Assembly: GCF_016757735.1 (NCBI RefSeq)
Contig: NZ_CP068439.1
Span: 1,364,001 to 1,428,000 of the forward strand
Length of the DNA: 64,000 nt
DNA from: Aequorivita iocasae
GTDB lineage: Bacteria > Bacteroidota > Bacteroidia > Flavobacteriales > Flavobacteriaceae
Direction of reading: 5' to 3'
In this document: positions 45,877 through 53,138 of the stretch, in pieces
Layout of the letters: every line of letters begins with the position of its first letter
Position numbering within the stretch: position 1 is the stretch's first letter
Notes under the pieces: generated by a model
Database searches by the model: none
What the model saw: only the letters and a program-made list of their open reading frames with translations
What the model was told of the DNA's origin: nothing
Translations under genes and position numbers: made by a program

Positions 45877-46770
45877 TTGTCCGTTTCTCAATCACAGTCT
45901 GTTGCCCAATCCCTTCTCAGGAATTTTACCGAAATCACGAAGCTTCGGCTTTCGGTGAGCGTTGTTTTTTCTTCGGTCGCTGGGTATTTGCTGGGGACAG
46001 ATTCCATTGATTTTTATATACTTTTTTTATTGTGCGTAGGTGGGTACTGTATGGTTGGCGCATCAAATGTTTACAATCAAATCATCGAAAAAGACCTGGA
46101 TGCGCTTATGGAGCGTACTAAAAACAGACCTTTGCCTGCTAACCACATGACCGTCCGTACGGCATTTATACTAGCTAGTTTGTTGACGGCAGTTGGTGTG
46201 GTTGTTCTTTATGCCATCAATCCCGTTACGGCAATGTTCGGGGCCATTTCAATCTTTATGTACGTGAGCCTGTACACGCCTTTAAAAACCAAAACGCCGC
46301 TTTCTGTATTTGTGGGCGCGTTTCCGGGGGCCATTCCATTTATGTTGGGGTGGGTGGCCGCTACAGGAGAATTTGGTATTGAACCAGGAACATTATTTAT
46401 GATCCAGTTTTTTTGGCAGTTCCCGCACTTTTGGGCCATTGGCTGGTTTCTTTTTGATGATTACAAAAAAGCAGGATTTTATATGCTCCCAAACGGAAAA
46501 CGCGATAAAGGTACTGCCATACAAGTTGTTCTTTATACAATCTGGACCGTACTTGTTTCCTTAATTCCTGTTTTGGGAATTACCGGAAAACTTTATTTAA
46601 CCCCGCTTTCGGGAACGTTAATCGGAATATTAGGCATCGGACTTTTGTATTATGCCTTAAGACTTTACAAAGAAAAAACTTCAAAAGCCGCTAAACAACT
46701 TATGCTGGCTAGCGTAAGCTATATTACATTACTGCAAATAATTTACGTTGCAGATAAATTTTTGCGATAA
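45877..46770 (+). CDS. cyoE: heme O synthase (protoheme IX farnesyltransferase)
   Basis: The protein is a UbiA-type prenyltransferase with about nine helices, with the Asp-rich site NVYNQIIEKDLDALMERTKNRPLP and a second polar loop (FDDYKKAGFYMLPNGKRDKG). It adds a farnesyl group to heme b to make heme O, the precursor of heme A for the aa3 oxidase. The start is uncertain: the frame is open from a TTG at 45826, but that TTG fits as a -33 element, so I favour TTG 45877, which gives 298 residues starting near SVSQSQSVAQSLLRNFTEITK. No ATG exists in this stretch. Confidence 0.9.
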   Translation: MSVSQSQSVAQSLLRNFTEITKLRLSVSVVFSSVAGYLLGTDSIDFYILFLLCVGGYCMVGASNVYNQIIEKDLDALMERTKNRPLPANHMTVRTAFILASLLTAVGVVVLYAINPVTAMFGAISIFMYVSLYTPLKTKTPLSVFVGAFPGAIPFMLGWVAATGEFGIEPGTLFMIQFFWQFPHFWAIGWFLFDDYKKAGFYMLPNGKRDKGTAIQVVLYTIWTVLVSLIPVLGITGKLYLTPLSGTLIGILGIGLLYYALRLYKEKTSKAAKQLMLASVSYITLLQIIYVADKFLR

Positions 46771-46813
46771 CCGAAACGCTAAGTATTCGGAAAACATATA
46801 ATGAACTATAACG

Positions 46814-47395
46814 ATGGATTTGACCCAAGGAAGTGAAGAAAAAAAAATAGCAAGAGCAAAGAAAAACATGCTCTGGTTTGGAATTATAAGCTTAACAATG
46901 AGTTTTGCCGGCCTCACTAGTGCTTACGTAGTGAGCAAGGAAAGACCTGACTGGATTTCTAGCTTTGAAATTCCACAGGCATTCTATACAAGCCTTTTCT
47001 TGATAATTATTAGTAGCATTACCATTCATTTTGCGCTTAGGGCTATTAAAAAACAACAAAACAAACGTGGAATGCTTCTCTTGGCGGCAACCTTTTTATT
47101 GGGCACTTTGTTTGTGTTTTTTCAGTTTAAGGGTTTTGCGGAAATAATCCAAAAAGGTTATAATTTTACGGGCCCAACCAGTAGCATCACTACCTCATTT
47201 ATCTATTTGGTAGTATTATTGCACGTTGCGCACGTTTTTGTGGGGTTGATATCGCTTTTGGTTGTAATTTATAATCATTATAAACAAAAGTATAAAAACG
47301 GTAAAACCCTTGGTGTTGAACTAGCTGCAACTTTTTGGCATTTTGTGGATATTGTATGGATTTACCTGTTTTTATTTTTATATTTCGTTAAATAA
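46814..47395 (+). CDS. cytochrome c oxidase subunit III-like protein, first copy
   Basis: The 193-residue protein has five transmembrane helices and the subunit III signatures near its end (LLHVAHVFVGLISLL and AATFWHFVDIVWIYLFLFLYF). It is short compared with the second subunit III that follows after 46 bp. The two together may form the subunit III layer of the aa3 oxidase, or one may serve another function. It lies 43 bp after cyoE in the same direction, in the oxidase maturation cluster. Confidence 0.9.
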   Translation: MDLTQGSEEKKIARAKKNMLWFGIISLTMSFAGLTSAYVVSKERPDWISSFEIPQAFYTSLFLIIISSITIHFALRAIKKQQNKRGMLLLAATFLLGTLFVFFQFKGFAEIIQKGYNFTGPTSSITTSFIYLVVLLHVAHVFVGLISLLVVIYNHYKQKYKNGKTLGVELAATFWHFVDIVWIYLFLFLYFVK

Positions 47396-47405
47396 AAATT
47401 AAACG

Positions 47406-47413
47406 TATTTTTG
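47406..47413 (+). promoter_or_regulatory. possible internal -7 element TATTTTTG
   Basis: TATTTTTG matches TAnnTTTG, 28 bases before the second subunit III gene. No -33 element is clear. It could give extra transcription of the downstream part of the cluster. Confidence 0.35.
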
Positions 47414-47441
47414 AACCTTTATTTAAAACCAAATTCTTTTT

Positions 47442-48425
47442 ATGGAAGCTACTGTTGTTAAAACAGGTACCGAAGGAAAAACCTGGGGTGGCGGAAATCA
47501 ACCGTTGAAAGCTAGTTATGGCAAAATGATGATGTGGTTTTTCATCGTTTCTGATGCCTTGACGTTTTCAGGATTTCTTGCCTCGTATGGATTTTCAAGA
47601 TTCAAATTTGTAGATGCCTGGCCTATCGCCGATGAAGTATTTACCCACTTTCCTTTTCTGCATGGAGTAGAAGCGCCTATGTATTATGTGGCGTTTATGA
47701 CCTTTATTTTGATCTTTTCATCCGTAACCATGGTTTTGGCCGTGGATGCTGGGCACAAAATGAAACAAAATAAAGTAATTCTATATTTGTTCCTTACTAT
47801 TATTGGTGGACTTATTTTCTTGGGTTCACAGGCTTGGGAATGGGCTACTTTCATTAAAGGAGATTATGGAGCAATTGAAACCAAAGGAGGGCAGATCATC
47901 CAATTTCTTGATAAAGAGGGTGAGCGTGTAGCGATAAGGGATTTTGCAGCTATTAATGATGGAGATCGCATTCCACAAACCCGTGAAAACGGCCTTTGGT
48001 TCGCGGAAGATACAGAGTATCTGCCAACAGTTTCCTTTGAGCAGGTGAAGGCTGGTTTCTTGGCAAATGACAACCTTTTAGTTAGGCTGCAGCATAAAGA
48101 CGAACACGGCCACCATATTATTTTATCAAGGCAAGAATCCATTGCTAAAGTTGTAAATGATGGACAACTCGTTGTAGAAGGCGCAAACCTTCGCCACAAC
48201 GAATATGGGCATCCATTGTTTGCTAACTTTTTCTTCTTCATTACAGGTTTCCACGGGTTCCACGTAGCAACGGGAGTTTTGATAAACATTATCATATTTT
48301 TTAATGTCATATTAGGCACCTATGAACGCCGAAATAACTATGAAATGGTCGAAAAAGTAGGTCTTTATTGGCACTTTGTAGATTTGGTATGGGTATTTGT
48401 TTTCACATTCTTTTATCTTGTATAG
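47442..48425 (+). CDS. cytochrome c oxidase subunit III, second copy with large hydrophilic insertion
   Basis: The 327-residue protein has subunit III features (KMMMWFFIVSDALTFSGFLASYG near the start; FFFITGFHGFHVATGVLINIIIF and VGLYWHFVDLVWVFVFTFFYL at the end). Between its early and late helices lies a hydrophilic stretch of about 115 residues (about 138-255) rich in charged residues, with EHGHHI. That is unusual for a subunit III, which normally has short loops. It is in frame and in an intact operon, so it is probably real. It ends 19 bp before the subunit IV gene. Confidence 0.9.
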   Translation: MEATVVKTGTEGKTWGGGNQPLKASYGKMMMWFFIVSDALTFSGFLASYGFSRFKFVDAWPIADEVFTHFPFLHGVEAPMYYVAFMTFILIFSSVTMVLAVDAGHKMKQNKVILYLFLTIIGGLIFLGSQAWEWATFIKGDYGAIETKGGQIIQFLDKEGERVAIRDFAAINDGDRIPQTRENGLWFAEDTEYLPTVSFEQVKAGFLANDNLLVRLQHKDEHGHHIILSRQESIAKVVNDGQLVVEGANLRHNEYGHPLFANFFFFITGFHGFHVATGVLINIIIFFNVILGTYERRNNYEMVEKVGLYWHFVDLVWVFVFTFFYLV

Positions 48426-48444
48426 ATTTCAAAAAAATTAAAAA

Positions 48445-48828
48445 ATGGCACACGAACATAAATTAGCAATCTTTAGGGGCGCTGTTAAATTCAAGTCAAA
48501 CGTTAGTAAAATTTGGGGTGTATTTGCATTTCTTTCCATAGTTACCATCGTGGAGGTGGCACTGGGTATCATCCGCCCGGAGTTTTTAATCGATACTCGT
48601 TTTCTGGCTTTAAAGCTACTTAACTGGATTTTCATCATTCTTACTATTGTTAAGGCATACTACATTACTTGGGACTTTATGCACATGCGCGATGAAACAA
48701 GCGGCCTGCGCAGGGCGATAATCTGGACCTCAATTTTCCTAATAGCCTATTTGGTGGTACTAGTTCTAATAGAAGGTGATTATATTTTTGAGGTATATAA
48801 ATCTGGATTTATAAAATTCGATTTTTAA
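48445..48828 (+). CDS. cytochrome c oxidase subunit IV-like (CyoD-type) protein
   Basis: The 127-residue membrane protein has three to four helices and the subunit IV pattern (KIWGVFAFLSIVTIVEVALG; NWIFIILTIVKAYYITWDFMHMRDE). It probably stabilises the oxidase core. The gene follows the second subunit III by 19 bp and is the last before a long terminator, closing the cyoE-subunit III-III-IV unit. Confidence 0.85.
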   Translation: MAHEHKLAIFRGAVKFKSNVSKIWGVFAFLSIVTIVEVALGIIRPEFLIDTRFLALKLLNWIFIILTIVKAYYITWDFMHMRDETSGLRRAIIWTSIFLIAYLVVLVLIEGDYIFEVYKSGFIKFDF

Positions 48829-48840
48829 TCAAAATATAAA

Positions 48841-48880
48841 ACAATAAACAAAGCCCTCCTTGTGAGGGTTTTTTATTGTT
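48841..48880 (+). terminator. terminator after the subunit IV gene
   Basis: AAAGCCCTC (48850-48858) pairs with GAGGGTTTT (48864-48872) with one wobble, and a flanking ACAATAA/TTATTGT pair extends the stem. The T-run follows the first stem. Confidence 0.85.
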
Positions 48881-48908
48881 TGAAATTTTAAAATTAACAC
48901 CCAAAACA

Positions 48909-48939
48909 TTGTCCAGCCCCCTTTTACACTTTATTTTTG
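48909..48939 (+). promoter_or_regulatory. promoter TTG-N20-TATTTTTG for the copper-assembly genes
   Basis: TTG at 48909-48911 and TATTTTTG at 48932-48939 are 20 bases apart. It follows the terminator directly and precedes the cysteine-free SCO-like gene, so the assembly genes form a separate transcription unit. Confidence 0.65.
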
Positions 48940-48940
48940 C

Positions 48941-48973
48941 AAACCTACTTTTTGCAGTTTTATAAAGTAGTTT
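48941..48973 (+). repeat. leader inverted repeat before the SCO-like gene
   Basis: AAACCTACTTT (48941-48951) and AAAGTAGTTT (48964-48973) can pair with one bulge. The stem ends three bases before the ATG and could hide the start site. Confidence 0.4.
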
Positions 48974-48976
48974 AAA

Positions 48977-49630
48977 ATGCAGACAATGAAAAAATATTTG
49001 GTGCTCGGCATCCTGTTTTTACTGCCCATTACGGCCTATGTTTTTTTTGCTTCCGGAGAAAACAATTTTGCCACCCTGCCCACACTCACCCCTTCCATTG
49101 CGGAACTGCATGATTTTGAAACATTGGAAGGAAAGCCTGTGCAGCTTGAAAAACATATAACGGTTCTGGGTTTCTTTGGAAGTGACTTGGAGGCGCACAG
49201 AGCCTATGCTTATAATCTGGCGCATAAAATTTACAGTAAAAACCATCAGTTTAATGAATTTCAATTTGTTATACTGTTACCAAAGGGTACAGAGGCGCAA
49301 GCCCGAAGCATTGAAGAAAAGCTAAAACAGATTGCCCCTACAGATGCGTGGTTTTTCGCTTTTGGAAGTGAAGAAAGTATCAGAGAAGTATTTCAATCCT
49401 TAAAGTCTAATATAACACTGGATAAGAATGTCTCCACTCCTTATGTTTTTATAATTGATAAAGAGCGAAGCCTACGTGGCCGCGATGACGATGATGATGA
49501 AGGCATTATGTACGGTTTTGATTCCAGTAACATTGCTGAAATAAACAATAAAATGAGCGACGATGTTAAGGTATTGCTTGCCGAATATAGAAGGGCGCTA
49601 AAAAAGTATAATACAGACCGAGAAATATAG
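48977..49630 (+). CDS. SCO-like protein without cysteines (degenerate copper chaperone relative)
   Basis: The 217-residue protein has an N-terminal anchor or signal (KKYLVLGILFLLPITAYVFF) and a thioredoxin-like core. Its C-terminus, FIIDKERSLRGRDDDDDEG, matches the SCO pattern of the next gene (ALVDQQGNIRSRKDENG). The strand where SCO has the CxxxC copper site reads LGFFGSDLEAHR, and the whole protein contains no cysteine; the copper-binding His before the FIID strand is also missing. ATG 48986 is an alternative start. It leads the SCO, DUF420 and CxxC gene set. It could be a structural partner of SCO, but the function is unknown. Confidence 0.75.
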   Translation: MQTMKKYLVLGILFLLPITAYVFFASGENNFATLPTLTPSIAELHDFETLEGKPVQLEKHITVLGFFGSDLEAHRAYAYNLAHKIYSKNHQFNEFQFVILLPKGTEAQARSIEEKLKQIAPTDAWFFAFGSEESIREVFQSLKSNITLDKNVSTPYVFIIDKERSLRGRDDDDDEGIMYGFDSSNIAEINNKMSDDVKVLLAEYRRALKKYNTDREI

Positions 49631-49654
49631 AATTGCAACAGTAATATCTGAAAA

Positions 49655-50278
49655 ATGAAAAAAAATTATTCCTATATCGGTATTTCGTTTATCATCTTGG
49701 TTTTTGGAATTTGGGCGGTGCCTAAAATCATCAACTCCTTTTCAAAACCCAACCTTGAAACAATAGGTTCCGTGCCACAATTCAATTTTACGGACCAAAA
49801 CGGAAAAACCATCACCAACGATGATTTTAAGGACAAGATATATGTAGTGGAATTTTTCTTCACCACCTGTCCGTCCATCTGTCCTATTATGACGGAGAAT
49901 ATGTTGAAAATCCAAAATGAGTTTTTAGGAAATCCCAAAGTGGGCATTGTTTCATTTTCAATCGACCCAGAGTATGACACGCCCCAAGTTTTAAAGGAAT
50001 ATGCCCAAAATAAAGGGATTACCAAACCCCAATGGCATCTGCTCACTGGACCAAAAGAAGAAATTTTCAAACTTGCCAACGAAGGCTTTAATCTATATGT
50101 AGGCGAAGCCCCCGAAATAGAGGGAGGCTTTGAACATTCCGGTTTCTTTGCCCTTGTGGATCAACAAGGAAACATTCGCTCCCGTAAGGATGAAAACGGA
50201 AACCCCATCATATACTATGACGGGTTGGAAGATAGAGGAATACAAATGTTGAAAGAAGACATAAAAAAACTTTTATAA
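49655..50278 (+). CDS. SCO family copper chaperone for cytochrome oxidase
   Basis: The 207-residue protein has one N-terminal membrane anchor and a thioredoxin fold. All SCO copper ligands are visible: CPSIC (Cys72, Cys76) in FFFTTCPSICPIMTENM and His161 in FEHSGFFALVD. SCO proteins deliver or help insert copper into the CuA site of subunit II. It lies 24 bp after the cysteine-free relative and 3 bp before the DUF420 gene, and coxB is elsewhere in the window. Confidence 0.93.
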   Translation: MKKNYSYIGISFIILVFGIWAVPKIINSFSKPNLETIGSVPQFNFTDQNGKTITNDDFKDKIYVVEFFFTTCPSICPIMTENMLKIQNEFLGNPKVGIVSFSIDPEYDTPQVLKEYAQNKGITKPQWHLLTGPKEEIFKLANEGFNLYVGEAPEIEGGFEHSGFFALVDQQGNIRSRKDENGNPIIYYDGLEDRGIQMLKEDIKKLL

Positions 50279-50281
50279 CCT

Positions 50282-50809
50282 ATGCAAACTTCTCCCCAAA
50301 CGACAAAAAATTACAATGTGTGGATATGGATACTCTCCATTGCCATTCCCCTAGCTGTTGCCGTTCTTTTTACCGTACGGATTCCCGGAGTGGAACGATT
50401 GGGGTTTTTGCCTCCTATTTATGCAACTATTAATGGCCTTACTGCCATCATTTTAGTGGTTGCAGTTTATCAAATAAAAAAAGGAAACCGAAAACTTCAC
50501 GAACGCCTTATGAAAACCGCTATTGTTTGTTCGGTTTTGTTTTTGGGTATGTATGTGGCCTATCATATGACTTCTGATTCCACCGCCTTTGGTGGTGAAG
50601 GAATCATCAAATATGTGTACTATTTTATTCTTTTAACGCATATATTATTGTCCATTGCCGTTATTCCTTTTGTATTGATTACCTATGTTAGGGGCATTTC
50701 GGGACAATTTTATAAGCATCGAAAAATTGCACGCATCACCTATCCGCTTTGGTTGTATGTGGCGGTTACAGGGGTAATTGTTTATTTAATGATTTCTCCT
50801 TATTATTAA
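50282..50809 (+). CDS. DUF420 membrane protein
   Basis: The 175-residue protein has five predicted helices and the DUF420 pattern, with ATINGLTAIILVVAVYQIKKGNRKLHERLMKTAIVCSVLFLGMYVAYH and RKIARITYPLWLYVAVTGVIVYLM. Histidines at helix ends (HERLMK, YHMT, TH, YKHRKIA) recall metal- or heme-binding CtaM-like proteins. Family members sit with oxidase genes and are thought to help assembly. The gap to the SCO gene is 3 bp and to the small CxxC gene 6 bp. Confidence 0.85.
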   Translation: MQTSPQTTKNYNVWIWILSIAIPLAVAVLFTVRIPGVERLGFLPPIYATINGLTAIILVVAVYQIKKGNRKLHERLMKTAIVCSVLFLGMYVAYHMTSDSTAFGGEGIIKYVYYFILLTHILLSIAVIPFVLITYVRGISGQFYKHRKIARITYPLWLYVAVTGVIVYLMISPYY

Positions 50810-50815
50810 TAGACT

Positions 50816-51052
50816 ATGAAACTTAAAATTGCTTATATAATAATTCTTCTTTTTTTGGTGTTCGTACTTCCCGCTGAGGCCCAATGCGCCATGTGCCGGG
50901 CCGTTCTTGAAAGTGAGGAAGGTGGTCAAGCCGCCAAAGGCATCAATAACGGAATTGTTTATTTAATGATCTTTCCTTACCTATTAATCGGCGGCATTGG
51001 CTATGCTATTTACAGAAGCCGCAAAAAGGCCCGAGAAGAAAAAAAATTATAG
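50816..51052 (+). CDS. small CxxC membrane protein of the oxidase-assembly cluster
   Basis: The 78-residue product has an N-terminal signal or helix ending near AEAQ, immediately followed by CAMC (a CxxC pair), a short linker, one membrane helix (GIVYLMIFPYLLIGGIGYAIY), and a basic cytoplasmic tail (RSRKKAREEKK). If the signal is cleaved, the mature N-terminus would be Gln-Cys-Ala-Met-Cys in the periplasm. I do not know a named family. The position after SCO and DUF420 suggests copper handling or thiol redox during oxidase assembly. That role is inferred. Confidence 0.75.
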   Translation: MKLKIAYIIILLFLVFVLPAEAQCAMCRAVLESEEGGQAAKGINNGIVYLMIFPYLLIGGIGYAIYRSRKKAREEKKL

Positions 51053-51064
51053 TTTTTCGGAAGG

Positions 51065-51165
51065 AGGTGTAACACCTGTCGCCTATAATAGTCTTATAAA
51101 TACTTGAGGCCATTAAAGTTTTCCAAGTCTTAACAAGAATTTCACATTTGGAGGGGAATTTCCCC
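51065..51165 (+). promoter_or_regulatory. palindromes upstream of the ABC exporter operon
   Basis: The 141-base gap 51053-51193 has no gene. AGGTGT-A-ACACCT (51065-51077) and GGGGAA-T-TTCCCC (51153-51165) are GC-rich palindromes in AT-rich DNA, the second 28 bases before the ATP-binding gene. They could be operators. The TATTTTG after the second is one T short of the -7 consensus. Confidence 0.4.
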
Positions 51166-51193
51166 TTTATTTTGTAAATCAACAATTTTCAGG

Positions 51194-51901
51194 ATGATAG
51201 AGATTAAAAACCTTCACAAGTCATACCACATGGGTAAAAATTCGCTCCATGTTTTAAAAGGAATAAATTTCACGGTTTCTGAAGGCGAAATGGTTTCAAT
51301 CATGGGTTCCTCCGGTTCCGGAAAATCTACTTTGCTCAATATTCTCGGTATTCTTGACGAAGCAGATGAAGGCACCTACAACCTGGACGGTACCTTGATT
51401 AAAAACTTAAACGAAAAGGTAGCGGCCCGATACCGTAATAAGTTTCTCGGCTTTATCTTTCAATCCTTCAATCTTATCAACTACAAGTCTGCTTTGGAAA
51501 ACGTGGCGATGCCACTTTATTATCAAGGCGTAAAAAGAAATGTTCGCGTTGAGAAAGCAATGCACTATTTGGAAAAAGTAGGTCTTGCAGACTGGGCTTC
51601 CCATCTTCCCAACGAGCTTTCCGGAGGCCAGAAGCAACGTGTGGCAATAGCCCGCGCTTTGGCCAGCGATCCAAAAGTTCTACTGGCAGATGAGCCTACG
51701 GGAGCGCTCGACACCAAAACTTCATACGAAGTAATGGAACTCATACAAGGCATTAATGACGAAGGCAAAACAATCTTGATCGTTACCCACGAAGATGATA
51801 TTGCACATATGACCAAACGTATCGTAAACTTAAAGGATGGAATTATTATTGACGATTCCGTTGTAAACCAAGTTCGGGCAAAAAGCGAAGCCTATGTTTA
51901 A
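51194..51901 (+). CDS. ABC transporter ATP-binding protein (MacB/LolD type)
   Basis: The 235-residue ATPase has Walker A GSSGSGKST (about residues 37-45), a Q-loop, the signature LSGGQKQRVAIARAL, Walker B VLLADEPTGALD and the H-loop VTHE. The sequence type is that of MacB, LolD and FtsE ATPases, which power extraction or mechanotransmission rather than classical transport. It overlaps the first permease by eight bases. With two permeases, two adaptors and one TolC it forms a likely export system. Confidence 0.93.
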   Translation: MIEIKNLHKSYHMGKNSLHVLKGINFTVSEGEMVSIMGSSGSGKSTLLNILGILDEADEGTYNLDGTLIKNLNEKVAARYRNKFLGFIFQSFNLINYKSALENVAMPLYYQGVKRNVRVEKAMHYLEKVGLADWASHLPNELSGGQKQRVAIARALASDPKVLLADEPTGALDTKTSYEVMELIQGINDEGKTILIVTHEDDIAHMTKRIVNLKDGIIIDDSVVNQVRAKSEAYV

Positions 51902-53138
51902 TATTGAACGCTGGCAGGAAATCTTTGAAGCAATTCAAAAAAACAAGTTGCGAACCTTTTTAACAGGTCTTTCTGTGGCTTCGGGAATTTTTATTTTGGT
52001 AATTCTGCTTGCAATCGGTCAAGGAATGTCCAATGGGGTGGCAAAGGAATTTGAAAACGATGCCACTAACCGCATCAGTGTCTGGACAAACGTTACATCT
52101 GTAGAATATAAAGGGTTGAATCCCGGTAGAATTATAGAAATGGACAACCGCGACTATGAAATGGCGGTGAACAAAAATAGCGACAAGATTGAACTTAAAT
52201 CTGGAGTTTATAGCAGATGGGGACAATTGACCACCTATAAAAAGGAAAGCGGCAGCTATAGGGTAGAGGGCGTGCGTGGCGATTACCAGTTTTTGGAAAA
52301 TGAAACCTTGGTCGTGGGAAGGTACATCAATCAAAACGACTTGAATTCTTTTGAAAAAAATGCCGTGATCGGTAATCAAGTGTATCTCGATCTTTTTAAA
52401 GGAAAGGAAGCGCTTGGTGAGTATATAGACATTACAGGAATAAAATTTAAGGTAGTAGGAGTTTATACCGATCCTGGCGGCGAACGTGAAGAAACGCGCA
52501 TATTCATTCCCCTTACCACAGCACAGCGTGTTTATAATGCTGGCGATAAACTTCGGTCCCTTGCATTTACACTGGAAAAACACGACAAATATGAAGACGC
52601 CCTAGCGGCATCTGAAGCCTTTTCGGCAGAATTGGAAGCAGATTTAAAAACAAAGCATTCCATAGCGCCTAACGACGAAAGAGCAGTTAACGTGAACAAT
52701 ACTTTAGAGCACGCAAAACGATTTTACGATCTTAACAATATGATTCGCTGGTTCTTTTGGGGTGTGGGAATATGTACCATTATTGCGGGCGTAGTGGGCG
52801 TTAGCAATATCATGCTCATCATTGTAAAAGAGCGTACCAAAGAAATTGGCGTGCGCAAAGCAATTGGTGCTCAACCGTGGTCAATAATTGTAATGATTTT
52901 GCACGAATCTATTTTTGTTACCGCAATTGCTGGTTTTGTGGGATTGATTTTCAGTTTGATACTACTTCAACTTGTAGGTCCATTTATTGAAACCGATTAT
53001 ATACGAAACCCATCCGTAGATTTTTCAGTTGCAATTACAACGGTTATTATTCTCGTAGTGGCAGGAGCCATTGCTGGATTTTTCCCTGCATACAGAGCCG
53101 CAAATATCAAACCTATAGAAGCTTTGCGTGATGAGTAA
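51894..53138 (+). CDS. MacB-type ABC permease, first copy
   Basis: The 414-residue protein has four transmembrane helices and a large periplasmic domain after the first. The N-terminus (IFEAIQKNKLRTFLTGLSVASGIFILVILLAIG) and the C-terminal segment (GVVGVSNIMLIIVKERTKEIGVRKAIGAQPW ... AGFFPAYRAANIKPIEALRDE) are MacB/FtsX signatures. The ATG overlaps the ATPase gene by eight bases. It probably pairs with the second permease as a heterodimer. Confidence 0.92.
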   Translation: MFNIERWQEIFEAIQKNKLRTFLTGLSVASGIFILVILLAIGQGMSNGVAKEFENDATNRISVWTNVTSVEYKGLNPGRIIEMDNRDYEMAVNKNSDKIELKSGVYSRWGQLTTYKKESGSYRVEGVRGDYQFLENETLVVGRYINQNDLNSFEKNAVIGNQVYLDLFKGKEALGEYIDITGIKFKVVGVYTDPGGEREETRIFIPLTTAQRVYNAGDKLRSLAFTLEKHDKYEDALAASEAFSAELEADLKTKHSIAPNDERAVNVNNTLEHAKRFYDLNNMIRWFFWGVGICTIIAGVVGVSNIMLIIVKERTKEIGVRKAIGAQPWSIIVMILHESIFVTAIAGFVGLIFSLILLQLVGPFIETDYIRNPSVDFSVAITTVIILVVAGAIAGFFPAYRAANIKPIEALRDE

